Below, piece by piece: positions 1 to 10,900 of a stretch of 20,800 bases of DNA. The DNA is taken from NCBI GenBank assembly GCA_003427395.1, contig BFEA01000136.1, positions 381,521-402,320 on the forward strand. The letters run 5' to 3'. Both the position numbers and the translations under genes were made by a program. A model generated the notes under the pieces. It did no database searches. It worked only from the letters and a program-made list of their open reading frames with translations, and was not told the origin of the DNA. This stretch comes from Chara braunii. Lineage: Eukaryota > Streptophyta > Charophyceae > Charales > Characeae. Each line of letters opens with the position of its first letter. The stretch's first letter is position 1.

Positions 1-91
<91 letters not shown>

Positions 92-119
92 GGGGCGTTT
101 AGAGAGAGAGAGAGAGAGA
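1..119. repeat. Interrupted (GA)n microsatellite
   Basis: An uninterrupted AG run fills positions 1-85. It is followed by a unique word (atggcaaggggcg) and a second AG run at 101-119. The same word recurs from 120, so the end of the array looks like a duplicated unit of about 34 bases. The run begins at the window edge, so its true length is unknown. Confidence 0.97.
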
Positions 120-249
120 TGGCAAGGGGCGATTTGTGAATATGTACGCCGTGGAGTACAAATACTTTTCAAAATGTTTTAATCTGACAAACATATAGTA
201 TTCATCTATCGGAAAACTGTCACACTCATGTGACTGATTCCTAAACGTT

Positions 250-660
250 ACCGCAGATGTTCAAGGAGCCGATTTCCTACAGTACATGGGTGAAGACCTG
301 TGATACACTGCCACACATGTATGGTACACGTCTGCTACACTACGGTACATATATGGTACACAGACGAAGACCTATGATACACCGCCACGTCAGTATGAAA
401 CATGGCCGAAGAAATATGCTACAATGCCACACATGTATGGTACACGTAGGGTACACGTATGGTACACGTATGGTACACGTATGGTACACTGCTGCACATG
501 TGTGGTACATGGATGAAGACCTATGACACACTGTGGTCCCCATGTCAAACACATGTCAGACACTGCAGTCCACATGTCAAACATAGCAAAGTGAAAGGAA
601 CCATGACTGGCCGAAAATCACAGCTTTGCACATGTCAAACACATCAATGTCATGGCGTTC
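250..660. repeat. Minisatellite with 11-bp and about 74-bp periods
   Basis: The word ggtacacgtat recurs at 439, 450, 461, 472 and 483, a strict 11-bp period. At a larger scale gaagacct(a/g)tga recurs at 292, 366 and 515, which fits a unit of about 74 bp with one unit degraded. The word acatgtcaaaca recurs at the 3' side (about 539, 571 and 630). Open frames here encode only low-complexity His/Tyr/Val/Thr repeats and are by-products of the repeat. The array lies directly downstream of the minus-strand Myb-like gene. Confidence 0.85.
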
Positions 661-853
661 GCCGGGCGGCGCCTCGAAACTCCTCCGTGTCCTGGGAGCA
701 GGTTGTCGTTGCCGTGCCATGGTCCATGCTCGAGGACTGGACGGTCGTCGGACGACTGGCAGAGTTTGTGCGGGCCTGTTGAGATTCCCGAACAAGGTCG
801 GCGATGACTTTCCACCCGTATTCCATCTTCTGGGAAATAAGCTCTGCACAATC
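650..853 (-). pseudogene. C-terminal extension of the Myb-like gene beyond an in-frame TGA
   Basis: Reading on in the same minus-strand frame past TGA (854-856) gives 67 further sense codons before a TGA at 650-652. They begin DCAELISQKMEYGWKVIADL and continue the amphipathic helix that ends the upstream frame. A C-to-T change of CGA (Arg) would explain the stop. This could be a nonsense mutation, a polymorphism, a sequencing error, or a true truncated end with chance openness. The heptad-like continuation makes chance less likely. Confidence 0.5.
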
Positions 854-2944
854 TCATTGCACGGCAGCAGCAATAGACGATTGCCGATCAATCGCGGAGA
901 CAGTCAGCTGAGCACACTGTAGGGTCGCGTCTGTGTGGTGCTTCAAGGCACCTGTTTGTTCCCGCATCCAACATCCCAACTCTTTAAACGACTTGTCTCG
1001 TGCATTCTGGGGGGTGCGGGACTTCTTGTACGAGGGGGAGGGATCACTGTCATGCGCTCCCTCTGCAGCCGCACCGTCTGAAGCGACTACCGCAGCTCCC
1101 TCACGGGGACCACTCCCCGGTGCGGCGGCACCTCCGCCCGGCGCACCACCTGCCGGGGGTGGCCGACACTCCTCGAATCTGGTGCCCGGGTCTTCACAAT
1201 CACGTGGATGCACAGAAGGGTCATCCCAAAAGAAGACCTCCAGCAGGTCAAAACATTCCTTCAAAAGGATGAAATTGAACCCCTTCTCCACCCGCTTAGC
1301 TGCGGCCATCCTCCAGTAGCTCTGAACCCCGCTTCCTCTGTGAAGGGCTGTAACTTGTCTGTACGTGGACCAAATGGTCCGCCACCTGGTCCTGCATTCG
1401 AGCCACGTGTGTGCGAACCCTCCAGCGGTCAACGCACTCGCAATCTCCTCCCATGTTTTCTTCGATGTCCGACCGTTCCCCATATCCTCCGAATTCACGA
1501 CACGTGCGACGTATCGGTTGCCTTTGGCACGTATTAGTGCCATGGTGTCAAGGTGGGCCCACGATCCTCGTGGGCGGGCCGGTGCCGCGCCCTGGGAACC
1601 ATCATCCCCCAACCGAGTGGTCTCACCTTGCGACGATTGCGGTTCGTTGCTGCCATAACATCCCTCCGGCATGCAATGGACATCTACGGGTTCTCCACCA
1701 TCTTCAGGCCGTGACCCTGCAGCATTGGCAGCGCAAGCGCCGGTGGCATCACAGTCTCCATTCGCCTGGTGCACCCGAACCATGTCTCCAGACAACGTCT
1801 CGTCTGCGCACTGCACATCGACATGCATATTCACCTGGTGCACCCGAACCGTGTCTCCAGACAGCGTCTCATCTGCGCACTGCACGTCGACATGCATATA
1901 CATATCCACATTACAAGCGGGCTCGCCGCTTGATCCGTTATCCGCCATCCCCGCACAAGCATCTACAGAAGGCGCTTGAGACTGAAATGCAGTCCACTGC
2001 ATATCAACCGCTGTCCCTTGGCTGCCTGCCAATGTGTCCTTCCCTGCTGACCCCGCTCCGGCGTTTGGACCTCCTCCAAACACACGCTGACCGCCTGCAT
2101 CGTCACCGCCTCCCCCACCCGGCCTACCCCCCTCGTCACCGAGGTCGACGGTCACAATGTCCGTCACACGGACGGCCGCACCGCCGCAGCTGGCAGTGTC
2201 CTCTAAACTTGTGTCATGTGCATTGTTCGACAGAGTATTGCAGGGATTAAATGCAGCAAAGGCTCCATCTTTTCCGAAAGTCGCGTTCTCAGTGCGCGGC
2301 AACGCCGTCCCTGCACAACCCGGCCGTTCTACAGCCGTTGCGAACCCAAGGGGTGTCGTGAAAGGTGGCGTGGAACACACGTCCACAGAGAAGTGAAGGA
2401 GGGCACCACATCTTATAGAAGGAGAAGGCATAAATACAGGCCTGCAAGATGTGGTCAACCCTTTGCCACGTCCTGACCACCGGGATACCAGCGCTCCCAC
2501 TGGCGAGGGACGCCGCTCCGCCCCCCCATGCCACACGTATGTTGCGCCTTCGGTCTGTCCATATCCTACCCCCGATTCCCTCCAGCCGGCACCTCCTGTT
2601 GTGTCTGTTCGGCTGTTCGCAGCAGCGCGCCTTGGTAGAAATGAACCCGTCCTACCACCAGTGGATCTAAAAAAAGCAGTCGGTGAACCGCCACCAACAC
2701 CTCCTGTGCTATGTCCGGTGATAGGAGACTGCGTAACAGGCAGTTCGTCTGCTTCCATTGCCCTTGCCATCAAATGCTGGCGAAGAAGGTCGATGGACTC
2801 GGTGGATGAATCCGTCATTTCGAAAAAAGGCAGGGGCTGCATGAACAACTCAGCAGAAGTGGTGGGTGTCATTGTCGTCCGTTCTTGACGGTCAGATGTC
2901 ATACGCAGCCCCTGCCCCCAGCTGGAATCAATACTGCTTTCCAT
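854..2944 (-). CDS. Myb/SANT (trihelix)-like DNA-binding protein, stop-interrupted
   Basis: Likely a nuclear DNA-binding protein of 696 residues; its targets cannot be told. The frame is open further upstream, but its first in-frame ATG is at 2944 (MESSIDSSW), so I start there. Residues 1-460 are low complexity (Gly, Ser, Thr, Ala). They include a 23-residue tandem duplication at about residues 348-394 (MHVDVQCADETLSGD twice). Residues about 462-582 resemble a Myb_DNA-bind_4/trihelix fold: W462 in SWAHLDTMALIRAK, then KKTWEEIASAL, then ECRTRWRTIWSTYRQV, then GFNF and a conserved-looking HP. A Pro/Gly/Ala linker and a long C-terminal helix follow. The TGA at 854-856 cuts through that helix and the frame continues to 650. 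Upstream of the ATG the minus strand has a pyrimidine tract ending CGCAG (about 2989-3013), a possible 3' splice site, so a 5' exon may be missing. The fold assignment is by eye; host gene and transposon passenger are both possible. Confidence 0.7.
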   Translation of the reverse strand: MESSIDSSWGQGLRMTSDRQERTTMTPTTSAELFMQPLPFFEMTDSSTESIDLLRQHLMARAMEADELPVTQSPITGHSTGGVGGGSPTAFFRSTGGRTGSFLPRRAAANSRTDTTGGAGWRESGVGYGQTEGATYVWHGGAERRPSPVGALVSRWSGRGKGLTTSCRPVFMPSPSIRCGALLHFSVDVCSTPPFTTPLGFATAVERPGCAGTALPRTENATFGKDGAFAAFNPCNTLSNNAHDTSLEDTASCGGAAVRVTDIVTVDLGDEGGRPGGGGGDDAGGQRVFGGGPNAGAGSAGKDTLAGSQGTAVDMQWTAFQSQAPSVDACAGMADNGSSGEPACNVDMYMHVDVQCADETLSGDTVRVHQVNMHVDVQCADETLSGDMVRVHQANGDCDATGACAANAAGSRPEDGGEPVDVHCMPEGCYGSNEPQSSQGETTRLGDDGSQGAAPARPRGSWAHLDTMALIRAKGNRYVARVVNSEDMGNGRTSKKTWEEIASALTAGGFAHTWLECRTRWRTIWSTYRQVTALHRGSGVQSYWRMAAAKRVEKGFNFILLKECFDLLEVFFWDDPSVHPRDCEDPGTRFEECRPPPAGGAPGGGAAAPGSGPREGAAVVASDGAAAEGAHDSDPSPSYKKSRTPQNARDKSFKELGCWMREQTGALKHHTDATLQCAQLTVSAIDRQSSIAAAVQ

Positions 2945-2988
2945 TGCCGGCGACGGGAAAATGTGTGCAGGGACACTTGCGAAAGGAC

Positions 2989-3013
2989 TGCGCGGAGAGA
3001 GGAAGAGAGACAA
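2989..3013 (-). promoter_or_regulatory. Candidate 3' splice site upstream of the Myb-like gene ATG
   Basis: On the minus strand a C/T-rich tract (tctctcttcctctctccg) ends in CGCAG about 45 bases before the first ATG. The frame is open from here with no Met, and an in-frame TAG lies shortly upstream. That fits either an intron boundary or simple 5' UTR. No matching donor was identified. Confidence 0.25.
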
Positions 3014-4460
3014 TGCTCTTAAGGCCTGGAACTATCTACTGTTAATTGCGTTCCTAAACCGTAAAGGCAAGGGCATCAGACCGTACATACGCAACACAAA
3101 AAAGGACGCAGAATGCTATACAAGGCACCACCAAGCAGGCAGTCGAAAACCTGAATCAGCAAGCGGTGTGGTCCCAAAGTTGCACAAAAAGGAAAGCTGA
3201 CGCACAGCAAGACAAGCAGGACTTCGAACATTAGAGGACCTCTTCACTGCCACGCAGTTGCTAAGGACGAATCAGCGGTGCATCAAGGCAAGATAAGCAC
3301 GACTAATGTTAGGTAAAATTAAGCGGGGGTAAAGAAGCCTGTGGGCAAAGCAACGGTAAAGGTAAAGTAAAAACGACCATGTATTGCATATCCCAGTGGC
3401 ATACAAAGCGAGCACGACAGGACCCGCATGTATATCCGCAACTCACAATGCAGTGGAAACAGGGAACGTATGAAACAGGGAACGTACTATGTTTTTTTGT
3501 GCCATATGTCAAGGTACTTACGTCCAACAACACCCAACGAGAGCAAAGGAAAAAGAAAAGTATGACTGGAGCGTGGTGAAAGAAAGCAAGAAAAAAAAAA
3601 AACCCATATTCCCAAGTTGCGAAGCTGTGAACGCTACGACGATCGGCATCTGCGAAGCTTTGGTGGAGACAGTGTCACTGGAAAGGCGACAAACATGAAT
3701 CACAAGAACGAAAAAGATAGGAATTATGTGGCAAGATCTACACACAAACATGTACAGATGGTCAAGACTTCATGGCCAAAAAAGTGGAAAGTTCGACACA
3801 CGCGACTGGGATGCAGTCCACAAATGGTGAACTGTGGATAAAGGACATAGGAAAGGCGCGAACTACCCCGTTTGAGCAGCACGTAACAACCATAGAAAGA
3901 AAGGTGAGGTGAAAAACATCAATGGCGCAAACAGCTGGTTACAACCGTAGAAAGAAAGGTGGCACTGCCCGCCCGCCCGCCCGCCCGCAACCTGCCCGAA
4001 CTGAACTGCCAGCCGTCTCCACTACGGAATGTTCCGCACCTGACCTCCGAAGCACCGCACGTCCCGCCAGGGAGCATAACACAAACCGATTGCTACACAT
4101 ATGCCCGCAAACATAACAACGGTATGTACGGAATGCCCCGACACGTAATGATGTATTTATGTATAACTAACGAGAATCCATATCGATGGCGGTGCCGGGA
4201 GGGACTTCATGGCGACCGTGGATGACATCTGCCACAACAGATCAACGGCCATTGATGAGCAACGGTTGACACTGGCCCTTATGAGGAAACATCCCCAACG
4301 AGGCAAAGCAGGTTTAACTTACCCATAGGCCCTTACGGTACAAGGAAAATAGTGGCTACCCACAGCTCCCCCCCCCTCTACTGGCCATTAATGCCACCGT
4401 AAAACCTAACAACATGCCCTCCCTCCGTGCCTGGGGGCCATGCACCTGAAAACAAAAAAA
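3014..4460. other. No gene seen; short repeats only
   Basis: Open frames here are short and lack recognisable domains. It would hold the promoter, 5' UTR or first exon of the minus-strand Myb-like gene if one exists. Two small repeats are visible. A 21-bp word (acaaccRtagaaagaaaggtg) occurs at 3886 and 3941 with one mismatch, and a (CCCG)n tract lies at about 3968-3988. An A-run sits near 3588-3602. Confidence 0.6.
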
Positions 4461-4567
4461 TATAATGGCTAGCCAAGATGTGGCATCGAATTCGGTCGCT
4501 ATTCAAAGGTTTTTACGTGTCAAAGCAAGGCCATGCGGATTTCCGACAAAACAACGTGCATGGGGGT

Positions 4568-4827
4568 CTCGCTCCACTACTCTCGAAATGTGGAAAACGA
4601 GAGTGAATCTACCGCTAGAACACGGAAAGATACACCACCATGATTTCTGTCCTTTATGCAATGCGAGAGTAGTGGAGCGAGGCGTTGGGTCAGCGAAATG
4701 CACGGCCTTCAAACACTCCGGAAAACCCACATGCAGAAAGAGCATTCCGATGGGAATGGACCTTAAAGTTTCCATGTTCCAGCGGTGGATTCAGTCTCAT
4801 TCATGACATTTCGAGAGTGGTGCATGG
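4568..4827. repeat. MITE-like inverted repeat
   Basis: There is a perfect 18-bp inverted repeat, ctcgctccactactctcg at 4568-4585 against its reverse complement at 4664-4681, with a 78-base spacer. In addition, the 59-base stretch 4571-4629 aligns, reverse-complemented, with about 4769-4827 at roughly 80 percent by eye. So a two-armed palindromic unit with an internal secondary arm is present. The core word (gaatctaccgctagaacacgg) recurs in other parts of the window, which marks this as a member of a dispersed family. Confidence 0.75.
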
Positions 4828-5150
4828 CACTTCGCAATACCCGCACATTGGCCATACACAGCACACCAGCGGAATCGTCAGAACATCAACGACCTGACAG
4901 CTGACACCCCACCCGCCCCCAGTTCGTGGTGGGTGGACAACATTGCACGATTTTCTAAAAGTTTTATTTTCACGGAAAGGATGCCACCCACCTGTCCCCC
5001 ACCCGTCCCACACTCGTCACACTACTCCACATACCTGGCTAGTGGGATCTCCCTCCAGGTAAATTCAATATTGTGTCTAATCTGACATCGGGTGGCCTTT
5101 TCAGCTCAGTTTTTCAGCCTAATGGGGAACGATGCACAATATATTTTTTT
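4828..5150. other. No gene seen
   Basis: No open frame of coding character and no clear repeat were found between the inverted repeat and the T-rich tract. Confidence 0.5.
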
Positions 5151-5300
5151 TTGTTCTTCTTTTTTTTTGGGGGGGGGAGTCAGACTTTTTGAATACTCAC
5201 ACTTTTTTTCTTTTTTTCTTTCTGAATACTCACACTTTCTTTTTTTTCTTTTTTTTTTATTATTGAATACTCACACTTATTAGTCTAGTGTTTTTTTTGC
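5140..5300. repeat. T-rich tract with three copies of a 15-bp word
   Basis: The word tgaatactcacactt occurs identically at 5190-5204, 5223-5237 and 5264-5278. The copies are separated by T/C-rich spacers of different length, giving periods of 33 and 41 bases. A G-run sits at about 5169-5178. The tract ends immediately before the inferred 5' end of the LINE, so it belongs to the flanking DNA. Confidence 0.85.
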
Positions 5301-5324
5301 TAAATCACAAAATCGGATATGCTG

Positions 5325-5678
5325 GAGGAGAAGGGGCGGCGAGAAGGGGCGCGACGGTTGACGTAAAATTAGCGCTCCAAGTTAGCGCTACCGGCGGTCG
5401 GCCCAGGGCTCCTCACCACGTAGGACCCCGGGGCGATATGGCAAAGGTCCTTCTCGGTAATCCCGAGGAACTGTCCTGTAGGCAAGGGACATGTTAGCCT
5501 TCGACCGACCTTACATGTGAAGGGCGATGGTGAATGGGTGCGAAAATGCGTGAATGGTGTGAAGACGACGAATGGGTGTGCGCCGCTTAGGTGCCCACCA
5601 CTGATGCGAAGGTGCTAAGACACATTACAGTAAGCAAGCTTAAGGTAGAAGGTGGGAGTAACGGAAGCAAGCGTAACA
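5325..5678 (+). promoter_or_regulatory. LINE 5' UTR
   Basis: This GC-rich leader begins with purine-rich ggaggagaaggggcgg and ends at the first ORF1 ATG (5679). It contains the repeated word ttagcgct (about 5369 and 5383) and several gtgaatggg-like words between 5520 and 5580. An internal promoter is expected in the 5' UTR of this element class, but no specific element can be recognised here. Confidence 0.5.
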
Positions 5679-7940
5679 ATGATGTCAGCACAACGTAATC
5701 AAGAAGGGGGGAGACAAGCAGGAAGATCCCTGCTGAGAGAACGAAAGTTGTGGCTCTCGGAGGACGCAAGAATCAATTTATTGATGAACAAGTGTTTCGA
5801 AGACGGCGTCTACCCAGAAAAGCTCAACCAGGGGGAGTTTGTGGTCGAGAATGCCGAAAACATATTCAGAGTAGACCGCACCTTGGGGGAGATGACGACC
5901 ATATGGTTAAAAGAGAGGGTGGTAACCATAATTTTTCAAGGAGCGGTCCGAGATCTACCGTTGAAGGTCAGAGAAAATTTTCTGAGAGCATATGAAAATG
6001 GTTGGGTACGAAGCCGCATTTTCAGTCGGAACAAAGAAGAGGAAGACTCCATGGAGAAGGACCGAACGTGATGTCCTACATAGCGATGTCACGAGAAGTG
6101 GCTTTGTGGATGATAACTAAAGCGGATGACAAGGTGGTGATAAAGAGGGTGGAATACCGGATGCTGTTCAAACTGTGGATGACAAAGAGGGAGTTGGAGG
6201 AACGAACGAGGATGGAAGATGAAACGCGATTCTGGTTGATGGCGCTGAGAGTACCTGTTAGAGCCATGTTCCACTTGGAAGACATGATAGGGAAGGGAAT
6301 GGGGAGAGTTATCAAAGCACACCCGACAGAGCCAGATAAGACAAGGCCGAATATTATGAACATGAAATTTGACATGATCAGACAGGCGGAGACAAATTTC
6401 AAACCTGCAATTCCGATGAAGCTCGGCGATGGGGAGATAATCAAAATAAAATTAGCGTGTAAGAATACCCCGTGGTGCGAGCGCTGCAGAGGGTAGTTCC
6501 ACACTGCCACGAATGGTTGTCCAAGACTCAACGATAAAGTTATGCAAGACCAGGAGGGAGCAGGACAGACAGAATCAAGAGGAAGAAACAACAACCGAAG
6601 AGAAAAAGTTCTCAATGAAAGAGATATTCAAGAGGCAGCACGAGACATCCCTACCTTCGATAACGCAGGAGCGGAATCATCAGCAAGTGGAGCTTCAAGG
6701 GCGAATATGAGAGCAAGCACTAACGAACGTCAACAGAACACACGTCCACCAAACTCACAGCAGCAGAATAGCGGCCAAATCAGGTCAGCGGTAGTACCGC
6801 AATAAGCATCACAGGGGCAAGCACAAGTACAACAGGAGTTGATGTACGCTCAAGGCTACGAAGGACAACATGCCTCCCAGAACAGTGGTATTCTCGCATG
6901 GCAACAACAAGCGGCCAACATCTGGAACTATGCAGCACCTTGGCAAGCGCTGGGAGGTTGCGCCTACCCATACCAGCAACAAAATCCTACGGGGAATATG
7001 CTTCACCCGGGATATTACCCGTTTCCACAACAATCGGGAGCGGAAAATATGAGTCAACCTCTGATGGGGCAAGGAAGCGGACAACCACGGATGTATGATC
7101 ACGGCGGAAGGAGTGAAACGAGAGGGAACAGAGGAGTTGACACAAGAGATCCAACATGCGAGATGGAGATCGACGCCATAAGACAGTTGGGCAAGCGGAA
7201 GATGAGGGCAGAAGGTTGAAGGCAAGAAGCATGAGCACAAGCGGAAGACAAGTACGGACAAGAGGAAAACGGGGATGGAAGTGAAGCGGACAAATCCGAA
7301 CAAGGGGATAGCGAATTCGAAGATATTCCCCTGGGAGCAGACGCACCAGCGAGAGGGGGGAGACAAATATAAGAACAATATATGCTTCCATTTATATTGG
7401 CGCTCCACGGACAAGACGTCTTCGTGCTAGGTCTAAAGTACACCGATGACATGATGACTCTCCTGACAGCCCCCTTGGTGGGAATACCATCTCACGAGGA
7501 GATCGTATCAATTGTGATTATTGTGCATAGACTGTACGATGATAAATTTAAATTTAGAGTGTTCCCGAAAGATATGATCCCCAAGATGTCCGTCGAGCTA
7601 CAAGGAGGCAAAAAAAATCAGATATTTGATCCCACTAGTGGACGCGCGCAGCCCCACGGAGTACTAGCATGGAATGCAGAACGTGGGGATGAACTATGTT
7701 CTGCTGAGGAGCTTTACCACCGACGACCCCGCGATTCTATCAATGGTAATGGCTGACCCAGGGATCTCGGCTCACTTCCTCTGAAAACTGGATGAGAAGT
7801 TGCCAAAGAGAAGGAATTTGAATTCCCTCTACCTGGCGGGCTGCCTTCGAGAGAGATGGTCGGAGCACCTACAACTGGTAAAAAGCAGTAAAGGGCGAAT
7901 CCAACAGGAGGCCACCAACTGTGAACATGGTCAAGCTTAA
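5679..7940 (+). pseudogene. LINE ORF1: DUF4283-like RNA-binding protein, decayed
   Basis: ORF1 proteins bind element RNA and form the ribonucleoprotein needed for retrotransposition. The frame starts at ATG 5679 in frame 3. It shifts to frame 2 between about 6005 and 6070, and back to frame 3 between about 7560 and 7680. It ends at TAA 7938-7940. The segment at about 6220-6480 resembles DUF4283: WLMALRVPVRAMFHLEDMIG, then KPAIPMKLGDGEIIKIKL. This runs into a knuckle-like Cys/His motif (CERCRG, stop, FHTATNGC), pattern C-x2-C-x4-H-x5-C, interrupted by TAG at 6494-6496. Then come a Gln/Asn/Gly-rich region (6550-7210) and an acidic segment. The C-terminus reads LLRSFTTDDPAILSMVMADP. Other in-frame stops are at 6803, 7217, 7232 and 7370. 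The end overlaps ORF2 by 14 bases. Confidence 0.7.
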
Positions 7941-10900
7941 GTGCGCTATCTGGAATGCTCAAGGACTAGGTGACACGGGCGGAAGATGTAAATGCTGAAG
8001 GCTGAGGACATGGCTCCATAAAGAAGGGATCGACATCGTATTTATCCAAGAGACCAAACTATCAGAAAAGAAACTAGTGGAGATCAGAGACTGGTGGGAC
8101 TGACCCCAATTGTGGTCGCCAACAAGAGAAACGAAGGGAGGAGTAGCAGTACTAACACATAGGAAACTAGATGCTGAGTTATTGATTTTGATTCCGATGT
8201 TTGGGGAAGATGGAGCAGGATAAAACTGGATCTTTGCGACTATTTATGCACCGAACGAGTCTTGTGAAAGACTGACCTTCTATGAGTCATTGTCATTGTG
8301 TTTACCGAACGAGAGTAAGATAGAAGTAGTTGGAGATTATAACCAGATTCCGAGCCCAGGTCTAGACTCGGAGAGAGAGGAGGGTATAAGGAGGGACCGC
8401 AACTAACTGCTGAGATGGACGCAAGCATGGGGACTGCGAGATATTTACAGGGAAAGACACCCGGGAGCCCAAGGATACACGTGGTTCGGTAATTCGACGA
8501 GGATGGCAGGAGTAAGACGAAGACTCGACTTCTTCCTAGTCTCAGATGAAGTTGCTGCACTGGTAAGTTAACTAATGTGAAGGGAAAAAATGTTTTTTTT
8601 TTTTATCATAAACCTGGTCTAATGATAATGGAGATTACGATGGCCCAAACGCTGCAGCGGGGCCCCCGTCTGTTCAAGTTAAATACAGTAAATTTGGATG
8701 ATGAAGGTTGTGCAGAATGGGTGAAGACTTTCTGGCAGGACTGACACAATGCAGAGAAATACTTTTAATCTAAGGAATAATGGTTTGACGTTGGATTGAG
8801 GATTATAGCTCATAAGTTCAACGCCTTCTCTGTTATAGCAACATACGTCAGAAACAAGGAAAAAAGAGATCTGAAGGCTAGGGTAGAGGAAGCAGATAAA
8901 AACATAGAAGGACATACAATATCGGAACTGTTACGGGCTCAAGAAAGGTAGATCAGGCTGAAACAATGGGAGGAGATACAATGTTCTAAAGACAAAAGAT
9001 GGAAGGAAATCCTAGCAGAAAAATTGATCAGTACGTTAGACCGCCTCACGAAAAAAACGTTAAAAAAACTACTCCCAAGAAGAAAGCAGGTGAACATGTC
9101 AGAACTCAAGCATCCGCACCTACCTGCAATGTCGGTAGCCAAAACGCTGGAGGGAATGAGCGAGTACGCCAAAATCTACTTTCAGGACATACTCATGTCA
9201 AGAAGGCAGTTCGACGACATCGATACAGACAAGTCTGAGTTTTCCAATTTGTGGGACAACCTACAAGTAAAACTGACGGAACATCAGAGCCTGAGTTTGG
9301 AACGACCAATCACAGAGGAGGAACTAGGATAAACTGTAAAGGAAATGACCAGAGGGAAGGCCCCGGGCGACGATGGCCTACCAGTCGAATTCAACGAATG
9401 TTGTTGGGATGTTTTGGAAGCAGACCTAGTACATATATATAACAGTATATTACAAGGAGGTAAATTGGGTAAAATAATTTCGAGAGGTATTAGTGCCCTA
9501 TTGTTAAAAAAGGGAGATGTGGCAGAGGTAAAGAATTGGAGGTCAATCTCCCTCTTAAACGTAGTGTACAAGATACTCGCAAAGTCATTAGCAAAGAGCC
9601 TCGACCCAGTCCTGTCGAAACAGGTAGGCAGGGAACAAGGTGCTTTCATCCGCGGTAGATTAATTTTTGAGAATATCCTAACGGCCATTTAGGCATTGGA
9701 AGTGGTTGAGGAGGGAGATCTCGATAGAGCCATCCTAATGTTGGACTTAGAAAAGGCATATGATAGAGTAAACTGAGCGTTCGTGATGACCTCGCTGCGG
9801 AGGATGGGCTTCGGCCAAAATTTTTGCAGATGGGTTAAAGTATTGTATGCCTACTCGACTGCAACGATCATGGTTAACGGTTAATGCTCATAAGAGTTTA
9901 GCTTGTCTAGATCACTGAGGCAGGGTTGCCCCTTAGCCCCCCTACTCTTTGTAGTACAAATGGAGGTCTTAATTAATAGCATCAACACGAACACAACAAT
10001 CAGAGGGCTGCAAATCACAAAGAATGTGAACTGCAAGGTCAAAGCACTTGCTGACGACCTGCTAGCAATCTTAGTCAATGAAACAAGATCTCTCAAGGCC
10101 ATGAAGTTGTGTCTAACCACTTACGCAGAACTGTCAGAAGCCGCGGTAAATTGGACAAAGTTTGTCTACTTTCTGCCGAACTCATATAACATGAGCATGG
10201 ATTGGGGTATGAGAAGGGCGAGAAACGAGGATACGGAAAGATACCTGGGAATCCAGGTGGCATTGGGCAACTGCTCATCATCGCAAGCAAGAAAAGGTAT
10301 TAATACGCATCAGAAGTTGGGGCACAGCGAGACACCTGTCGCTGATCGGAAGAGCACTAGTACTAAACAGTTCGGCCTTTGCCTTACTGTGGTTCGTAGT
10401 CACAATCATGAACCTCCCGGAAGAGTTGCTGAGCACAGTCAAGAAGATTCCTATGGAAACCTTTCGAAAACCTTTCGGAAAGAAGGAGGAAGGTTGTCTA
10501 TCCAAGATAGCATGAGAGACGGTATGCTTGGCGAAGGAGGGCAAAGGTTTGACGATTACAGACCCAAGACTCCAGAATAAGGTGCTGCTGAGCAAGTGGA
10601 TAAATAAAGTAGCCGAAGCAGAACAAAATGCAGATTGGGTTCTCTTTGCAGAGCGAATACTAATGGAGGAATGGGGGATGAACAAACTAGAGGACGTTTG
10701 GGTTGCAATGCTATCAGATGCTTTTTTGAATAAACGGGTGAAATCCCGTTTTTGGAAAGAAGTAATAAGAGTTTGGAAGACACTAAAACGAACAGTCAAA
10801 ACTCTGCCAAGTTCAAAGTATCAGGTACTGGCACAAAACCTGTTTGACAACCCGAATATCCGAGACGCAGAAGAAGGTATGTCCTCAACAAGCATAGGAG

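Noticed and set aside
1411-2250. A 279-codon plus-strand open frame
   Set aside because: It lies wholly antisense to the Myb-like gene in GC-rich DNA. The minus-strand frame has the recognisable domain and the in-frame tandem repeat.
4465-4806. ATG-started 113-codon plus-strand frame with a CPLC pair
   Set aside because: It runs across both arms of the MITE-like inverted repeat, and the same words occur in non-coding DNA near 16.7 kb. No coherent zinc-finger pattern is present.
7996-10515. An alternative genetic code (TGA or TAG read as Trp or Gln)
   Set aside because: All three stop codons occur, together with at least four frameshifts, which points to decay of an inactive element.
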